From an uncultured Pelagibacteraceae bacterium (GTDB lineage Bacteria > Pseudomonadota > Alphaproteobacteria > Pelagibacterales > Pelagibacteraceae), in the NCBI GenBank assembly GCA_902581795.1, contig CACHPL010000002.1, positions 1 to 64,000 on the forward strand: DNA of 64,000 bases, read 5' to 3'. Position 1 is the stretch's first letter, and the number at the start of each line of letters is the position of its first letter. The translations under genes and the position numbers were made by a program. The notes under the pieces are model-generated. The model had not been told where the DNA came from and did not search any database. It worked only from the letters and a program-made list of their open reading frames with translations. Positions 34,973 to 44,239 of this stretch are shown in pieces.

Positions 34973-36002
34973 AGGTTTTAAATTTACAAGAAAAATTGAG
35001 AATACTTTAATGTTGATTTTCACTTTTATATTCCTTGGATACATCAGCATGAGTCCAGATATGAACCTAGAGTCTCTTAAAGGTGTGTTAATTATCGGTA
35101 TCACTGTGGGAATAATTTACGGACTAGTAGCTGTAGGAATTTCTCTAATTTACACAGGACTAGATGTAGTTAATTTTTCACACGGAGAATTTTTCATGCT
35201 TGGAGCATTTACTGGTTTAACAGTTTATAATTTTTTAATTGATGGAGAATTAATTTACGCAATTTTTCCAGATGCTTATGGATGGGTAGGTTATGTAATT
35301 GGATTATTTTTTGCATTTGTTATCATGGGTCTTTTTGGTGTTTTAATAGAGAGAGTTTTTTTAAGACCTCTAACAAAAAAAGGAGGTGGTTATACAGTAG
35401 CTGGTATGGGGATCATAATTTGTGGATTTGGTTTATCAGTAGTACTGCTAAATTTAGCTTACATTATTTGGAATCCAACAGCACATCCGTTCCATGCAGA
35501 TTTAGGATTACCAATTAATATAGGTGGTGTGACGTTGCCAATGACATATTTATGGATGTTGGTTACAGGATTTACTGTAGCAGGAGCTTTATACTTCTTT
35601 TTAAACAAAACTAAAATGGGTCTAGGCGTTCGAGCAGTAGCCCACTCAAAAGTAATCTCTAACCTAGTTGGAATTAATGTTCCTCTTTATATATCAATTA
35701 TATTTGGAATAGCTTGTGCTCTTGCAGGATTAGCAGGAACTTTGGTTGGACCCACATATCAAGTAGTAGTTTATATGGGTTATATAATTTTACTAAAAGC
35801 TTTTGCATCTGCAGTTGTTGGGGGGTTCGGAAGTTTGCCAGGCGCAATCGTTGGTGGTTTCACCGTAGGTCTTTTTGAAACATCATGTGCTTTTTTTATT
35901 TCTGGAAGTCATAAAGATGCTTACGCATTTTTATTGATGATAGTAGTCTTACTTATAAAACCAACTGGTTTCTTTGGTGTGCAAGTTAAAATGAAAGCAT
36001 AA
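34965..36002 (+). CDS. livH: Branched-chain-type ABC transporter permease
   Basis: 345 residues from the ATG at 34965, which overlaps the livF stop by 8 bases and follows a GGAGGAGGA site. An upstream start (34944) would add seven residues inside livF and is less likely. About eight or nine membrane helices; GLVAVGISLIYTGLDVVNFSHGE-like and LVGINVPLYISIIFGIACAL segments are LivH hallmarks. It forms the permease pair with LivM. Confidence 0.92.
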   Translation: MFKGFKFTRKIENTLMLIFTFIFLGYISMSPDMNLESLKGVLIIGITVGIIYGLVAVGISLIYTGLDVVNFSHGEFFMLGAFTGLTVYNFLIDGELIYAIFPDAYGWVGYVIGLFFAFVIMGLFGVLIERVFLRPLTKKGGGYTVAGMGIIICGFGLSVVLLNLAYIIWNPTAHPFHADLGLPINIGGVTLPMTYLWMLVTGFTVAGALYFFLNKTKMGLGVRAVAHSKVISNLVGINVPLYISIIFGIACALAGLAGTLVGPTYQVVVYMGYIILLKAFASAVVGGFGSLPGAIVGGFTVGLFETSCAFFISGSHKDAYAFLLMIVVLLIKPTGFFGVQVKMKA

Positions 36003-36947
36003 ATGGTTAATAAAAATCTCAAAGTCGCTGTACTAGGCGCAGGTGCCATGGGCTGTCTCTTCGGAGGTTTGCTCGCAGAAAAAGGATTAAGTGTAGTTTT
36101 AATTGATGTGTGGAAAGACCATGTTGATGAGATAAATAATAAAGGTCTCAAAATGATGGGTCATGGTGGCGATAGAATTGTAAAAATCAAAGCAACAACT
36201 GATCCAAAAACTTTACAACCAGTTGATGCCATAATTATAATGTGTAAAGCAACCGCGTTAGAGAAAGCACTTACAAATTCAAAAAATATAATAGGTGATA
36301 AAACTATGCTCATGTCTTTTCAAAATGGAATAGGACATGAGGAAATAATGCAAAATATAGCAGGAAAAGATAAAGTTTTGGGTGGGTCCACAACTCAAGC
36401 ATCTAGTATTCAAGGCCCTGGCATTATTCAAAATCACGCAAGTTTACCATCCTGGATTGGAGAGTATGATGGTGGCCACAGCCAAAGGGTAAAAGATCTT
36501 GCAGAAACATTTACATTACACGGTTTAGAAACTATTGCGGAAGAAGATATTAAAAGAAGAAAATGGATGAAATTATTTGCACTTACAGCGATAGGACCAC
36601 TTTCTGCAATATTTGATCTTCACCACACTGATCTTTATATATCTAACAAAAATCAAAATATGTCACGAAATCTAGGCAAAGAAATAATCTTAGAGACAAG
36701 AGAAGTTGCTAAAGCAGATGGGGTAGATGTCAGCAAGGAAGACTGTCTTGAAATGTTCAATAGAATTGTAGATTCAAGACAAACCAATAAATCTTCAATG
36801 GCGTTTGATGTATTGAAGAATAGAAAAACAGAAATAGATTTTATAAGTGGCGCTGTTTCAAAAATTGGAAAAAAACATGGGGTTAAAACTCCTTTAAACG
36901 ATCTCATGTATAATATTATTAAAATCAAAGAGGGAATGTATATCTAG
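36003..36947 (+). CDS. 2-dehydropantoate 2-reductase (PanE/ApbA)-family oxidoreductase
   Basis: 314 residues with N-terminal GAGAMGCLFGGLLA for NADP(H), IIMCKATALE and a MSFQNGIGHEE region. The C-terminal helical domain carries RRKWMKLFALTAIGPLSAI with the K-x-x-x-N-like site altered to LTAIG. Many family members are not pantothenate enzymes. Placed between the permease and CoA-ligase genes, it more likely reduces or oxidises a 2-oxo/2-hydroxy acid of the imported compound. Inference. Confidence 0.75.
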   Translation: MVNKNLKVAVLGAGAMGCLFGGLLAEKGLSVVLIDVWKDHVDEINNKGLKMMGHGGDRIVKIKATTDPKTLQPVDAIIIMCKATALEKALTNSKNIIGDKTMLMSFQNGIGHEEIMQNIAGKDKVLGGSTTQASSIQGPGIIQNHASLPSWIGEYDGGHSQRVKDLAETFTLHGLETIAEEDIKRRKWMKLFALTAIGPLSAIFDLHHTDLYISNKNQNMSRNLGKEIILETREVAKADGVDVSKEDCLEMFNRIVDSRQTNKSSMAFDVLKNRKTEIDFISGAVSKIGKKHGVKTPLNDLMYNIIKIKEGMYI

Positions 36948-36951
36948 ATCC

Positions 36952-38871
36952 GTGTCTAAAGAAATAATTTGGAAACCATCAAAAGATCTAGTTGAAAATT
37001 CAAAACTAACCAAGTTTTTAAACTTTTCTAAAATTCAAGATTATAATGAGCTTGAAAAAAAAAGCCTGACAGACCCTGGTTGGCTTTGGGATAGCGTTAT
37101 CAAATTTTCTGATTTAAAGTTTTTTAAACCCTATTCAAAAATTATAGATGAAAGCAAAGGTATCCCTTGGACAAGATGGTGCGTAGATGGAAAGACCAAT
37201 ATAGTGCTTAATTGTATTGATCGTCATAAAGATAAAGATTTTTTTAAGGAGACTTTTATTTTTTCAGAACGGGAGGATGGAACAGAAACTTCAATTACTT
37301 ATGAAGAATTTAATAAAAGAATTTCGAAAGTAGGAAATACACTAAAAAATAATGGTTTTAAAAAAGGTGATGTAATCGCACTTTATATGCCTCAATTTAT
37401 TGAAACCTATATTGCTTATTTTTCTATTTTAAAAATAGGCTGTATCGTATTACCCCTTTTCTCTGGCTATGGTTCAAAAGCTGTAATTGAAAGATTAAAT
37501 ATTGCTAAAGCTAAAGGTATTTTCACCGTAGAAAAAACTTTTAGAAAAGCTAAGGAAATTAGAATGTTTGATCAAATCAAAGGAGATCTTGATCAAGTTA
37601 AGTCATTAGAAAAAATATTTCTTCTAGGAAATGATAAAGGTAAAAAAATATTTAATTGGGAAAACTTTGACAATGTATCAGATAAATTAAAAACTGAAGA
37701 GATGAACACCGAGGATCCAGCTATTATTCATTTTACTTCAGGTACAACAGGAAAACCAAAAGGATGTGTTTATACCCACATAGGACTTGTAACTAAAATG
37801 GCTTTTGATGAAGGGATACTAGCTGACTTTAAACAAACAGATATGCACTTATGTATGGCAGATATGGGCTGGATGGTTGGTTCAAAATCAGCAACAATTG
37901 CATCTTCTCATGGTGCAAAAATGATTATTGCAGAAGGTGTTCCAGACTTTCCAGATGAATTGAGATTTTGGAAATTAATTGAAAAGTATAAAGTAACTTG
38001 GACTGAATTGTCCCCCGCACTAATAAGAAATCAAATGACAAAAGATAAAAAACTTTTTGAAAATTTGGATTTAAGTTCACTAAGGATTATTTGTACAGGT
38101 GGTGAACCATGGACAGAAAAACCTTGGAAGTGGTTATTTGAATTTATTGGTAAATCAAAAGTTCCTATAATGAATTCAGCTGGCGGAACTGAAGTATCTG
38201 GATCTATACTACATTGTTGCTTGCATAGACCTTTTAAGGTTGGTTCTTTTAATGCACCCATTCCTGGAATGAGCGCAGATATTGTAGACTCAAAAGGTGA
38301 GAAAGTATCTGCTGATCAAATGGGAGAATTAGTAATGAGAAAATCATCAATAGGATTGACTAAAAGTTTATGGAATGATGATGAAAGATACATACAGAAT
38401 TATTGGAAAGTTATAAAAAATGACTTATGGGTTCATGGTGATTTAGCTAGTAAGGATAAAGACGGCCACTGGTATCTTCACGGCAGGTCAGATGATACAA
38501 TTAAAATTTCGGGTAAAAGAATTGGTCCATCAGAATTAGAAAGTGTAATTGTGAAAAGCGGTAAAGTTAAAGAGGTTGCGGCTGTTGGGATTCCAGATGA
38601 AGGAAAAGGATCTAAGATAATTTTATCTATAGTCCCCCTAGAAAGTGAAAAAAACCTTAAAGAAAACTTGTTTATTGATTTAATTATAAAAGATTTAGGA
38701 AAATCATTTAAGCCTGATAAAGTAATATTTGTTAGGGATTTACCTAAAACAAGAAATATGAAAATAATGAGGAGAGTAATAAAATCGTGTTTAACGAATG
38801 AGGACCCTGGAGATATTTCAACTTTATTAAATCCAGATTCAGTAGAGGAAATAAAACAACATGCAATTTAA
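36952..38871 (+). CDS. AMP-forming acyl-CoA ligase (acetyl/acetoacetyl-CoA synthetase-like)
   Basis: 639 residues, start GTG at 36952. The N-terminal cap matches ACS-type enzymes (DPGWLWDSVIKF, GIPWTRWCVDGKTNI). The P-loop is HFTSGTTGKPKG, then SGKRIGPSELES and the distal KTRNMKIMRR lysine, where the usual SGK is changed to NMK. It would activate a carboxylic acid, imported or made by the neighbouring enzymes, to a CoA thioester. The acid is unknown. Confidence 0.88.
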   Translation: MSKEIIWKPSKDLVENSKLTKFLNFSKIQDYNELEKKSLTDPGWLWDSVIKFSDLKFFKPYSKIIDESKGIPWTRWCVDGKTNIVLNCIDRHKDKDFFKETFIFSEREDGTETSITYEEFNKRISKVGNTLKNNGFKKGDVIALYMPQFIETYIAYFSILKIGCIVLPLFSGYGSKAVIERLNIAKAKGIFTVEKTFRKAKEIRMFDQIKGDLDQVKSLEKIFLLGNDKGKKIFNWENFDNVSDKLKTEEMNTEDPAIIHFTSGTTGKPKGCVYTHIGLVTKMAFDEGILADFKQTDMHLCMADMGWMVGSKSATIASSHGAKMIIAEGVPDFPDELRFWKLIEKYKVTWTELSPALIRNQMTKDKKLFENLDLSSLRIICTGGEPWTEKPWKWLFEFIGKSKVPIMNSAGGTEVSGSILHCCLHRPFKVGSFNAPIPGMSADIVDSKGEKVSADQMGELVMRKSSIGLTKSLWNDDERYIQNYWKVIKNDLWVHGDLASKDKDGHWYLHGRSDDTIKISGKRIGPSELESVIVKSGKVKEVAAVGIPDEGKGSKIILSIVPLESEKNLKENLFIDLIIKDLGKSFKPDKVIFVRDLPKTRNMKIMRRVIKSCLTNEDPGDISTLLNPDSVEEIKQHAI

Positions 38872-39631
38872 AGATATAATATATGAAGTTAAAAGTGATT
38901 ATGCTCATGTCACTATAAATAGACCAAAAGTATTAAACGCGTTCACACCCGTTACTCTTCAAGAATTGAAAACTGCTTTAGATAGTGCTGAAAAAGATAA
39001 AAATGTTGGCGTAATTGTTTTATCTGGTGCCGGGGATAGAGCTTTTTGTGCAGGTGGAGATATGAACTGGGAAAGTTCAAAAGAATTTCAAGACCATGAA
39101 TATGAATTTCATATCCATTTAACAAAATGTAGTAAACCGATTATTGCAAAAGTAGATGGATATGCAATCGGGGGAGGAAACCACATGGCGTATTTCTGTG
39201 ACTTAACAATTGCAAGTGAGAATTCTATTTTTGGACAAAACGGCCCAAGAGTTGGTTCACCAGCTGGTGGAGCAATCGTCGCTCATTCTGCAAATATTCT
39301 TGGACATAAAAGAGCAAGAGAAATGTGGATGACGTGCAAAAGGTATTCTGCAAAAGAGATGATGAATTGGGGATTAGTCAACTCTGTTGTAAAAAAAGAA
39401 AAATTAGATGAGGAAGTAAAAAAATATGGGGATGAAATGTTAAAAGCTGCCCCAACATGTTTGAAAATTTTAAAAGCTAGTTTTAGAAAACAATTTAACG
39501 AAATTTTAAAAATAACCCAAAAAAGTATGGTTGATGAAGTTGCTCCTGATTTTTTCAAAACCGGCGAACAGTCTGAGGGTGCTAAAGCTTTTTTAGAGAA
39601 AAGAAAACCAAATTTTAAAAAATTTCGTTAA
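38861..39631 (+). CDS. Enoyl-CoA hydratase/isomerase family, MenB/BadI-like
   Basis: 256 residues of the crotonase fold. AGDRAFCAGGDM and DGYAIGGGNHMAYFCDLTIA give the two oxyanion-hole regions. FGQNGPRVGSPAGGAI followed by KRAREMWMTCKRYSA most resembles the MenB/BadI branch (ring-forming or ring-opening thioesters) and not simple enoyl hydratases. It overlaps the ligase gene by 11 bases, so it should act on the CoA ester made by that ligase. Confidence 0.83.
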   Translation: MQFKDIIYEVKSDYAHVTINRPKVLNAFTPVTLQELKTALDSAEKDKNVGVIVLSGAGDRAFCAGGDMNWESSKEFQDHEYEFHIHLTKCSKPIIAKVDGYAIGGGNHMAYFCDLTIASENSIFGQNGPRVGSPAGGAIVAHSANILGHKRAREMWMTCKRYSAKEMMNWGLVNSVVKKEKLDEEVKKYGDEMLKAAPTCLKILKASFRKQFNEILKITQKSMVDEVAPDFFKTGEQSEGAKAFLEKRKPNFKKFR

Positions 39632-40719
39632 TGAAAGTAAAATCAATCAAAGCAATCACTTTGAGTATGCCGTTCAGCCACGGCGGGAAAAAAGTTATTT
39701 TTCATGGAAAAGAATGGAAAAGTTTAGAATTTAATTTAATAAGATTAGAAACTGATAAAGGAATAGTAGGGTGGGGTGAGGCTTTTGGTTTCTCAAGTTG
39801 GAAAGCTGTTAGAGTAGCAATAGAGGAAATGGTTGCTCCAATGATAATCGGCAAAGATATGAGCAACATTCCAGAACTTTTATTAAATCTACAAAAATCT
39901 TTACACCTTTTTGGTCGATATGGAATAACAATGTTCGCCATATCAGGTGTTGAGATAGCTTTATGGGATGCGTTTGGTAAAGAAAAAAATAAACCTGTTC
40001 ATGAGTTATTAGGAAAAAAAAATAATGATATCTTTAAAGCTTATTCAAGTCTTTTTAGATACGGAGACCCAAAAATTATAGAGCAAAAATGCAAACAATC
40101 TTTAGATGATGGTTATAGAGCTATTAAATTGCACGAAATAGAAAATAATTGTATCGAATCTGGCAGAAAAGGAACTGGAGATCTTCCAATGATGTTAGAT
40201 ACAAATTGTCCTTGGACTTACGAACAAACCTTAGCAAAAAAAGATTTTCTTAAAAGCATGAATTTAACTTGGCTTGAAGAACCAATTTATCCGCCAGAAG
40301 ATTATCAAACTCTAGCAAAATTAAATAAAGAACTTGGAATACCTTTGGCGTGTGGAGAAAACGCTTGTACTGAATATGAATTTAAATCGATGATAGATCA
40401 CAAAGCTGTTTCATTTGTTCAGCCGTCTGTAATTAAGGTTGGAGGTATCTATGAAATGTTCAAGATAATCAATATTGCAGAAGATAAAAATATTTCAGTA
40501 ATGCCTCATACTGCTTATTTTGGACCTGGATTTTTAGCGACCTTACAATTAGCGGCGTTAATGAAAAAAGAAACGTATATCGAAAGATTTTATTTAGATA
40601 TCGACGAGGAGTTTTATCCAAATTTTAAAAAAGCTTTGAATGGAAAATATAATTTACCTAAAGGACCTGGTTTGGGTATAGATCTAGATTATAAAAGGTT
40701 AAGCAAGTATGAAATATAG
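39631..40719 (+). CDS. Enolase-superfamily dehydratase/racemase (mandelate-racemase group)
   Basis: 362 residues. The capping domain is followed by the barrel with K166-x-H168 (IKLHE), metal ligands D190, E216 and E243 (MMLDTNC, WLEEPI, CGENAC) and H293 in MPHTAYFGPG. This group takes a proton from the carbon next to a carboxylate, so it dehydrates sugar acids or racemises acids. The second catalytic base is His where many have Lys, so known substrate assignments cannot be copied. One-base overlap with the previous gene. Confidence 0.85.
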   Translation: MKVKSIKAITLSMPFSHGGKKVIFHGKEWKSLEFNLIRLETDKGIVGWGEAFGFSSWKAVRVAIEEMVAPMIIGKDMSNIPELLLNLQKSLHLFGRYGITMFAISGVEIALWDAFGKEKNKPVHELLGKKNNDIFKAYSSLFRYGDPKIIEQKCKQSLDDGYRAIKLHEIENNCIESGRKGTGDLPMMLDTNCPWTYEQTLAKKDFLKSMNLTWLEEPIYPPEDYQTLAKLNKELGIPLACGENACTEYEFKSMIDHKAVSFVQPSVIKVGGIYEMFKIINIAEDKNISVMPHTAYFGPGFLATLQLAALMKKETYIERFYLDIDEEFYPNFKKALNGKYNLPKGPGLGIDLDYKRLSKYEI

Positions 40720-41350
40720 ATCGGTTTTATTTGTTCCTGGACACGAAGAAAAAAAAATAAAAAAAGCCTATACATTAAACGCTGATGTTGTGGTTATTGA
40801 TATAGAGTCAACCGTGCCTGAAGACCAAAAAGAAAATGCAAAAAAAATTATTCAAGATTGCAAAGTTAATAAACAAAAAACATACATTAGAATCAACAAT
40901 AATAATGATTTAGATTTTGTTACCAATGAGGAATTTATTGGTATTTTTCTTCCTTTTACTGAAAGTAGAGAACAGCTTTTAAATATTGATAAAATTTTAA
41001 AATCAAATGAAAAGCTTAAAACAGATATAATTCCAATTATAGAAAGTGAAAAGGGAATTGAAAACCTTAAGGAAATTTGTGAGTTTAAAGAACGGATAAA
41101 AGTCATCTCTTTTGGATCACATGATTTAGCTAAGTCAATTAATCTTAAAGTATCTGATGATGAAAATGAGATTCTCAATTATAGGAAACTTATAGTCTCA
41201 CACTCTAAAAATCCTATTGATACTTCATATTTAAATTTTAAAGATCTTATAGGTTTCGAGAAATCATGCAATTTAGCTAAGAGCATAGGTTTTGGTGGAA
41301 AAGCATGCATCCATCCTGGACAAATTGAGATTTCAAACAAAATATTTTAA
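40709..41350 (+). CDS. Short HpcH/HpaI/CitE-type CoA-ester lyase-like protein
   Basis: 213 residues. It starts RSVLFVPGHEEKKIKKA, with DIESTVPEDQK (CitE usually DLED), YIRINN, the glutamate in IPIIESEKG and FGSHDLA. It ends GGKACIHPGQIEISNKIF, where longer relatives continue some 60 residues into the lid. The barrel core is thus present and the lid missing. It would split a beta-hydroxyacyl-CoA into two units if active. Overlaps the enolase gene by 11 bases. Confidence 0.75.
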   Translation: MKYRSVLFVPGHEEKKIKKAYTLNADVVVIDIESTVPEDQKENAKKIIQDCKVNKQKTYIRINNNNDLDFVTNEEFIGIFLPFTESREQLLNIDKILKSNEKLKTDIIPIIESEKGIENLKEICEFKERIKVISFGSHDLAKSINLKVSDDENEILNYRKLIVSHSKNPIDTSYLNFKDLIGFEKSCNLAKSIGFGGKACIHPGQIEISNKIF

Positions 41351-42390
41351 TGGAAAGAAAAATCAAAATAGCAGTAGTTGGAATTGGGTTGATGGGCAGT
41401 CAACATCTAATAGCAATTAAAAATTCCAAGAAAGCTAATTTGCATTCAATTGTAGATATTAATCAAAGATCAAGAGCACACGCCAAAAAATTTAAAGTCC
41501 CATTTTATAAAAATTCGTCAGCATTAATTAAAAATAACAAACCTGATGCTGTAATTGTTGCAACACCTAATCAATTTCATGAAAAGCATACTATTAGTTT
41601 TTTAAATGCTAAAATTCCGGTTCTATTGGAGAAACCAATCTCTAGTAACATTCAAAAAGCAAAAAAAATTATTTCATCCTCAAGAAAAAATAAAACACAT
41701 TTGCTTATTGGTTATCATAGAAGACACAATGTAATTTCAACAAAAGTTAAGAATAAAATTTCTAAAGGTAAATTAGGAAAAATCGTATCAGTCAGCGTGA
41801 TGTGCTGGTTATATAAAAATAAAGAATGGTTTAAGGAGAAATGGAGAGTAAAAAAGGGCGGGGGCCCTCTGGGTATAAATCTTGTTCATGATATCGATTT
41901 AATTTGTTATTTGGTAGGGCCTATCGAATATGTGCAGGCATCATCTTCTAATAAAATTAGAAAATATGACGTTGAAGATACAGCGGTAGTAAATTTTGTT
42001 TTTAAATCGGGAGCATTAGGCACTCTGAGTGTTTCTGACACAATAGTTTCACCTTGGAGTTATGAATTAACAGCAGGCGAAAATCCCGCTTATCCAATTA
42101 CTAATCAATCTGCCTACTATATTGGCGGTACAAAAAGCTCGATACAATTTCCAAATTATAAAGAGTGGTACAATAAAAAAGAGAGAAGTTGGTGGAAGCC
42201 AATATTACATAAAGATGAAAGCACAAGAGAAAGTAGGTATACGCTTACAAACCAGATTAATCATTTATGTGATGTTGTTAATAAAAAAGCAAAACCTAAA
42301 ATTACTGGGGAAGATGGACTATTATCACTTAAAATATTTGCAGCAATTATTAAAAGTGCAAAAACAGGGAAAAAAGTTAAAATTAAATAA
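41350..42390 (+). CDS. Gfo/Idh/MocA-family oxidoreductase
   Basis: 346 residues. The N-terminal Rossmann domain has VVGIGLMGSQHL and the family's LLEKPISSN lysine-proline motif; LVHDIDLICYL lies in the C-terminal alpha/beta domain. Such enzymes oxidise or reduce sugar and inositol hydroxyls with NAD(P). It is the last gene of the + strand run, overlaps the previous stop by one base and ends in an 8-base convergent overlap with the hydratase gene. Confidence 0.87.
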   Translation: MERKIKIAVVGIGLMGSQHLIAIKNSKKANLHSIVDINQRSRAHAKKFKVPFYKNSSALIKNNKPDAVIVATPNQFHEKHTISFLNAKIPVLLEKPISSNIQKAKKIISSSRKNKTHLLIGYHRRHNVISTKVKNKISKGKLGKIVSVSVMCWLYKNKEWFKEKWRVKKGGGPLGINLVHDIDLICYLVGPIEYVQASSSNKIRKYDVEDTAVVNFVFKSGALGTLSVSDTIVSPWSYELTAGENPAYPITNQSAYYIGGTKSSIQFPNYKEWYNKKERSWWKPILHKDESTRESRYTLTNQINHLCDVVNKKAKPKITGEDGLLSLKIFAAIIKSAKTGKKVKIK

Positions 42391-43153
42391 AATCTAAATT
42401 TATTTTTCCTAATGATCTAAAGTCAACTTTAAGTTTATCACCTTTATTTACTTTAAAGGGCTGTATAACCGAACCAGTCATAAACCAATCACCCTTTTTA
42501 AAAGTTACAGGATCACCTTTAAACTCATCAATTATACATTTAATTGCTAGTTTAGGACCTGCTCGCTTTTCTCCTTTGAAGAAAGGTTCTGTTACTTTTC
42601 CATTTAAATTGATTTCAACTTGAATAGAATCTAAGTCAATTTTATCGAGATTTTGTATTTTGTCCCCAACAACTATTGCTCCAGCTCCACCGTTATCTGC
42701 AATATTTAAATTCATCATTTCTACTGGACCTAAACCTTTTTTAGACTCAGAGTGAACTCTTGTAGATACTAGCTCTAAAGCTATGTAGGCTTCGTAGTTT
42801 CCTATTTTATTTTCAGCACCGGGTACCATTTTTGTATCCTCTAAAAATTTTAAACAAAATTCACATTCAAGAATACAATCAGGTACTTTACTATATTCAA
42901 TTTTTGATGGGTTCATTAAAACCGTTTCATCTATAATCTTTCCAATCATAGGACCTTCAACCTTTGCACCATCTTGCAAATTCTTAGATACCAATCCAAT
43001 TTTCCAGCCAACTGTTTTTTTCTTTAAGACAGCGTGGAATTGTTTTTGAATTGCGTGGGAATCTCCTCTGTTTTTTGGAAGTTCTTCTGATTTAAGTTGA
43101 ATTAAATCCCTTTTTATCCATGCATCTGCTAATTTTTCTGCTAATGTACTCAT
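42383..43153 (-). CDS. 2-keto-4-pentenoate hydratase/4-oxalocrotonate decarboxylase-like (FAH superfamily)
   Basis: 256 residues. The N-terminal helical part AEKLADAWIKRD resembles MhpD/XylJ, then GWKIGLVSK and LECEFCLKF with the metal-binding glutamates and EAYIALELVS. WFMTGSVIQPFKVNKGDKL closes the fold. Enzymes of this branch hydrate or decarboxylate 2-oxo acids with a double bond, products of sugar-acid dehydratases or ring cleavage. This agrees with the dehydratase and lyase on the other strand. Confidence 0.8.
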   Translation of the reverse strand: MSTLAEKLADAWIKRDLIQLKSEELPKNRGDSHAIQKQFHAVLKKKTVGWKIGLVSKNLQDGAKVEGPMIGKIIDETVLMNPSKIEYSKVPDCILECEFCLKFLEDTKMVPGAENKIGNYEAYIALELVSTRVHSESKKGLGPVEMMNLNIADNGGAGAIVVGDKIQNLDKIDLDSIQVEINLNGKVTEPFFKGEKRAGPKLAIKCIIDEFKGDPVTFKKGDWFMTGSVIQPFKVNKGDKLKVDFRSLGKINLDFI

Positions 43154-43170
43154 ACCCTATAAGTAATCAC

Positions 43171-44139
43171 ATGAAGCTAAAATTTGAAAGCGAAAAATTT
43201 GACATACCTCCTTTGCAAAAAATTGCTGAAGCACTTAATATTGGCCTAAAAGAAAATTATAAAGACGTAAATGTAAAAGTTATTGACTGTCCAAACTTAA
43301 AAAACTGGGGTTGTCCAGCAGAGGGTATTTCTGGAAATGAGAAAATCATTGATGTTGGCGGAGAACCCTACATGCACGATCCAAAATTTATAGGCACTGA
43401 ATTTGATTATGAAGAAATCTCAAAAAAAATTGGTGCGGAAAAATCATATGCTCTAGGAGCCGGCTCAAGTGCAATGTCATGTATGGATGGACATTGTGGT
43501 GAACTTACCATTAATGAAAATTTAATGACTAATGATTCCAAATCTATTGTTGCCAGCGTTGATATAAATAAAAAATGTATAGTTAAAAAATATTCAGCTA
43601 GAAAACACGGAGGTCTCTCAAATATTTATTTTTCCGATGGTAAAAAAGGTAAAGTAATTATGATTAAAATTAATATAAGGACTGGCAAACAGGGCTCTTT
43701 GACTCAATCAATGAGATCAGCTTTAAGTAAACATTTAAATATTACTCAAAACAAACATGTAGCTTTGGGCGGAGTGTTTAGAATTTTAAATGGGAAGATT
43801 AAAAGTCACGTTCAACCTGATTATAAAGATATAAAAATTGACTACTACGATACAAAATTAATGAAATGTACAAAAGATTTTTTACAGTTTTATCAACCAG
43901 TTGGATCTGAACTACAATGCTATTCAGTTTTATGGACCGGAGACCCATCAGGAGGAACTTTAAATTTGAGGGATTCAGGCGAACATACTCATTTTCATTC
44001 ATATAATCATGATAAAGATGCAGGCCATTACCATTTTGATGTTACCCCAGAAGAAATTCAGTATGAAGGTTATTTTAATATTTCCAGAGAAGTATTTAGA
44101 GTGAATAATATTTATAAAGAACTAGCCAATAAAATTTAA
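43171..44139 (+). CDS. DUF1907 ester-hydrolase-like protein (C11orf54/PTD012 family)
   Basis: 322 residues from the ATG at 43171, which leaves 17 bases to the divergent hydratase gene; a longer frame from 43120 would run into that gene. The C-terminus carries the histidine cluster GEHTHFHSYNHD...GHYHFDVTPE (from residue 270), the zinc site of this family. YALGAGSSAMSCMDGHCGE lies mid-protein. The human relative hydrolyses esters in vitro; the natural substrate is unknown. It is rarely reported in compact bacterial genomes. Confidence 0.75.
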   Translation: MKLKFESEKFDIPPLQKIAEALNIGLKENYKDVNVKVIDCPNLKNWGCPAEGISGNEKIIDVGGEPYMHDPKFIGTEFDYEEISKKIGAEKSYALGAGSSAMSCMDGHCGELTINENLMTNDSKSIVASVDINKKCIVKKYSARKHGGLSNIYFSDGKKGKVIMIKINIRTGKQGSLTQSMRSALSKHLNITQNKHVALGGVFRILNGKIKSHVQPDYKDIKIDYYDTKLMKCTKDFLQFYQPVGSELQCYSVLWTGDPSGGTLNLRDSGEHTHFHSYNHDKDAGHYHFDVTPEEIQYEGYFNISREVFRVNNIYKELANKI

Positions 44140-44153
44140 TCTTATTAATTAGT

Positions 44154-44230
<77 letters not shown>

Positions 44231-44239
44231 ATAAATAAT

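Noticed and set aside
43120-43170. Upstream start of the DUF1907 gene
   Set aside because: It would place the start inside the divergent hydratase gene, and the family begins near MKLKFES.
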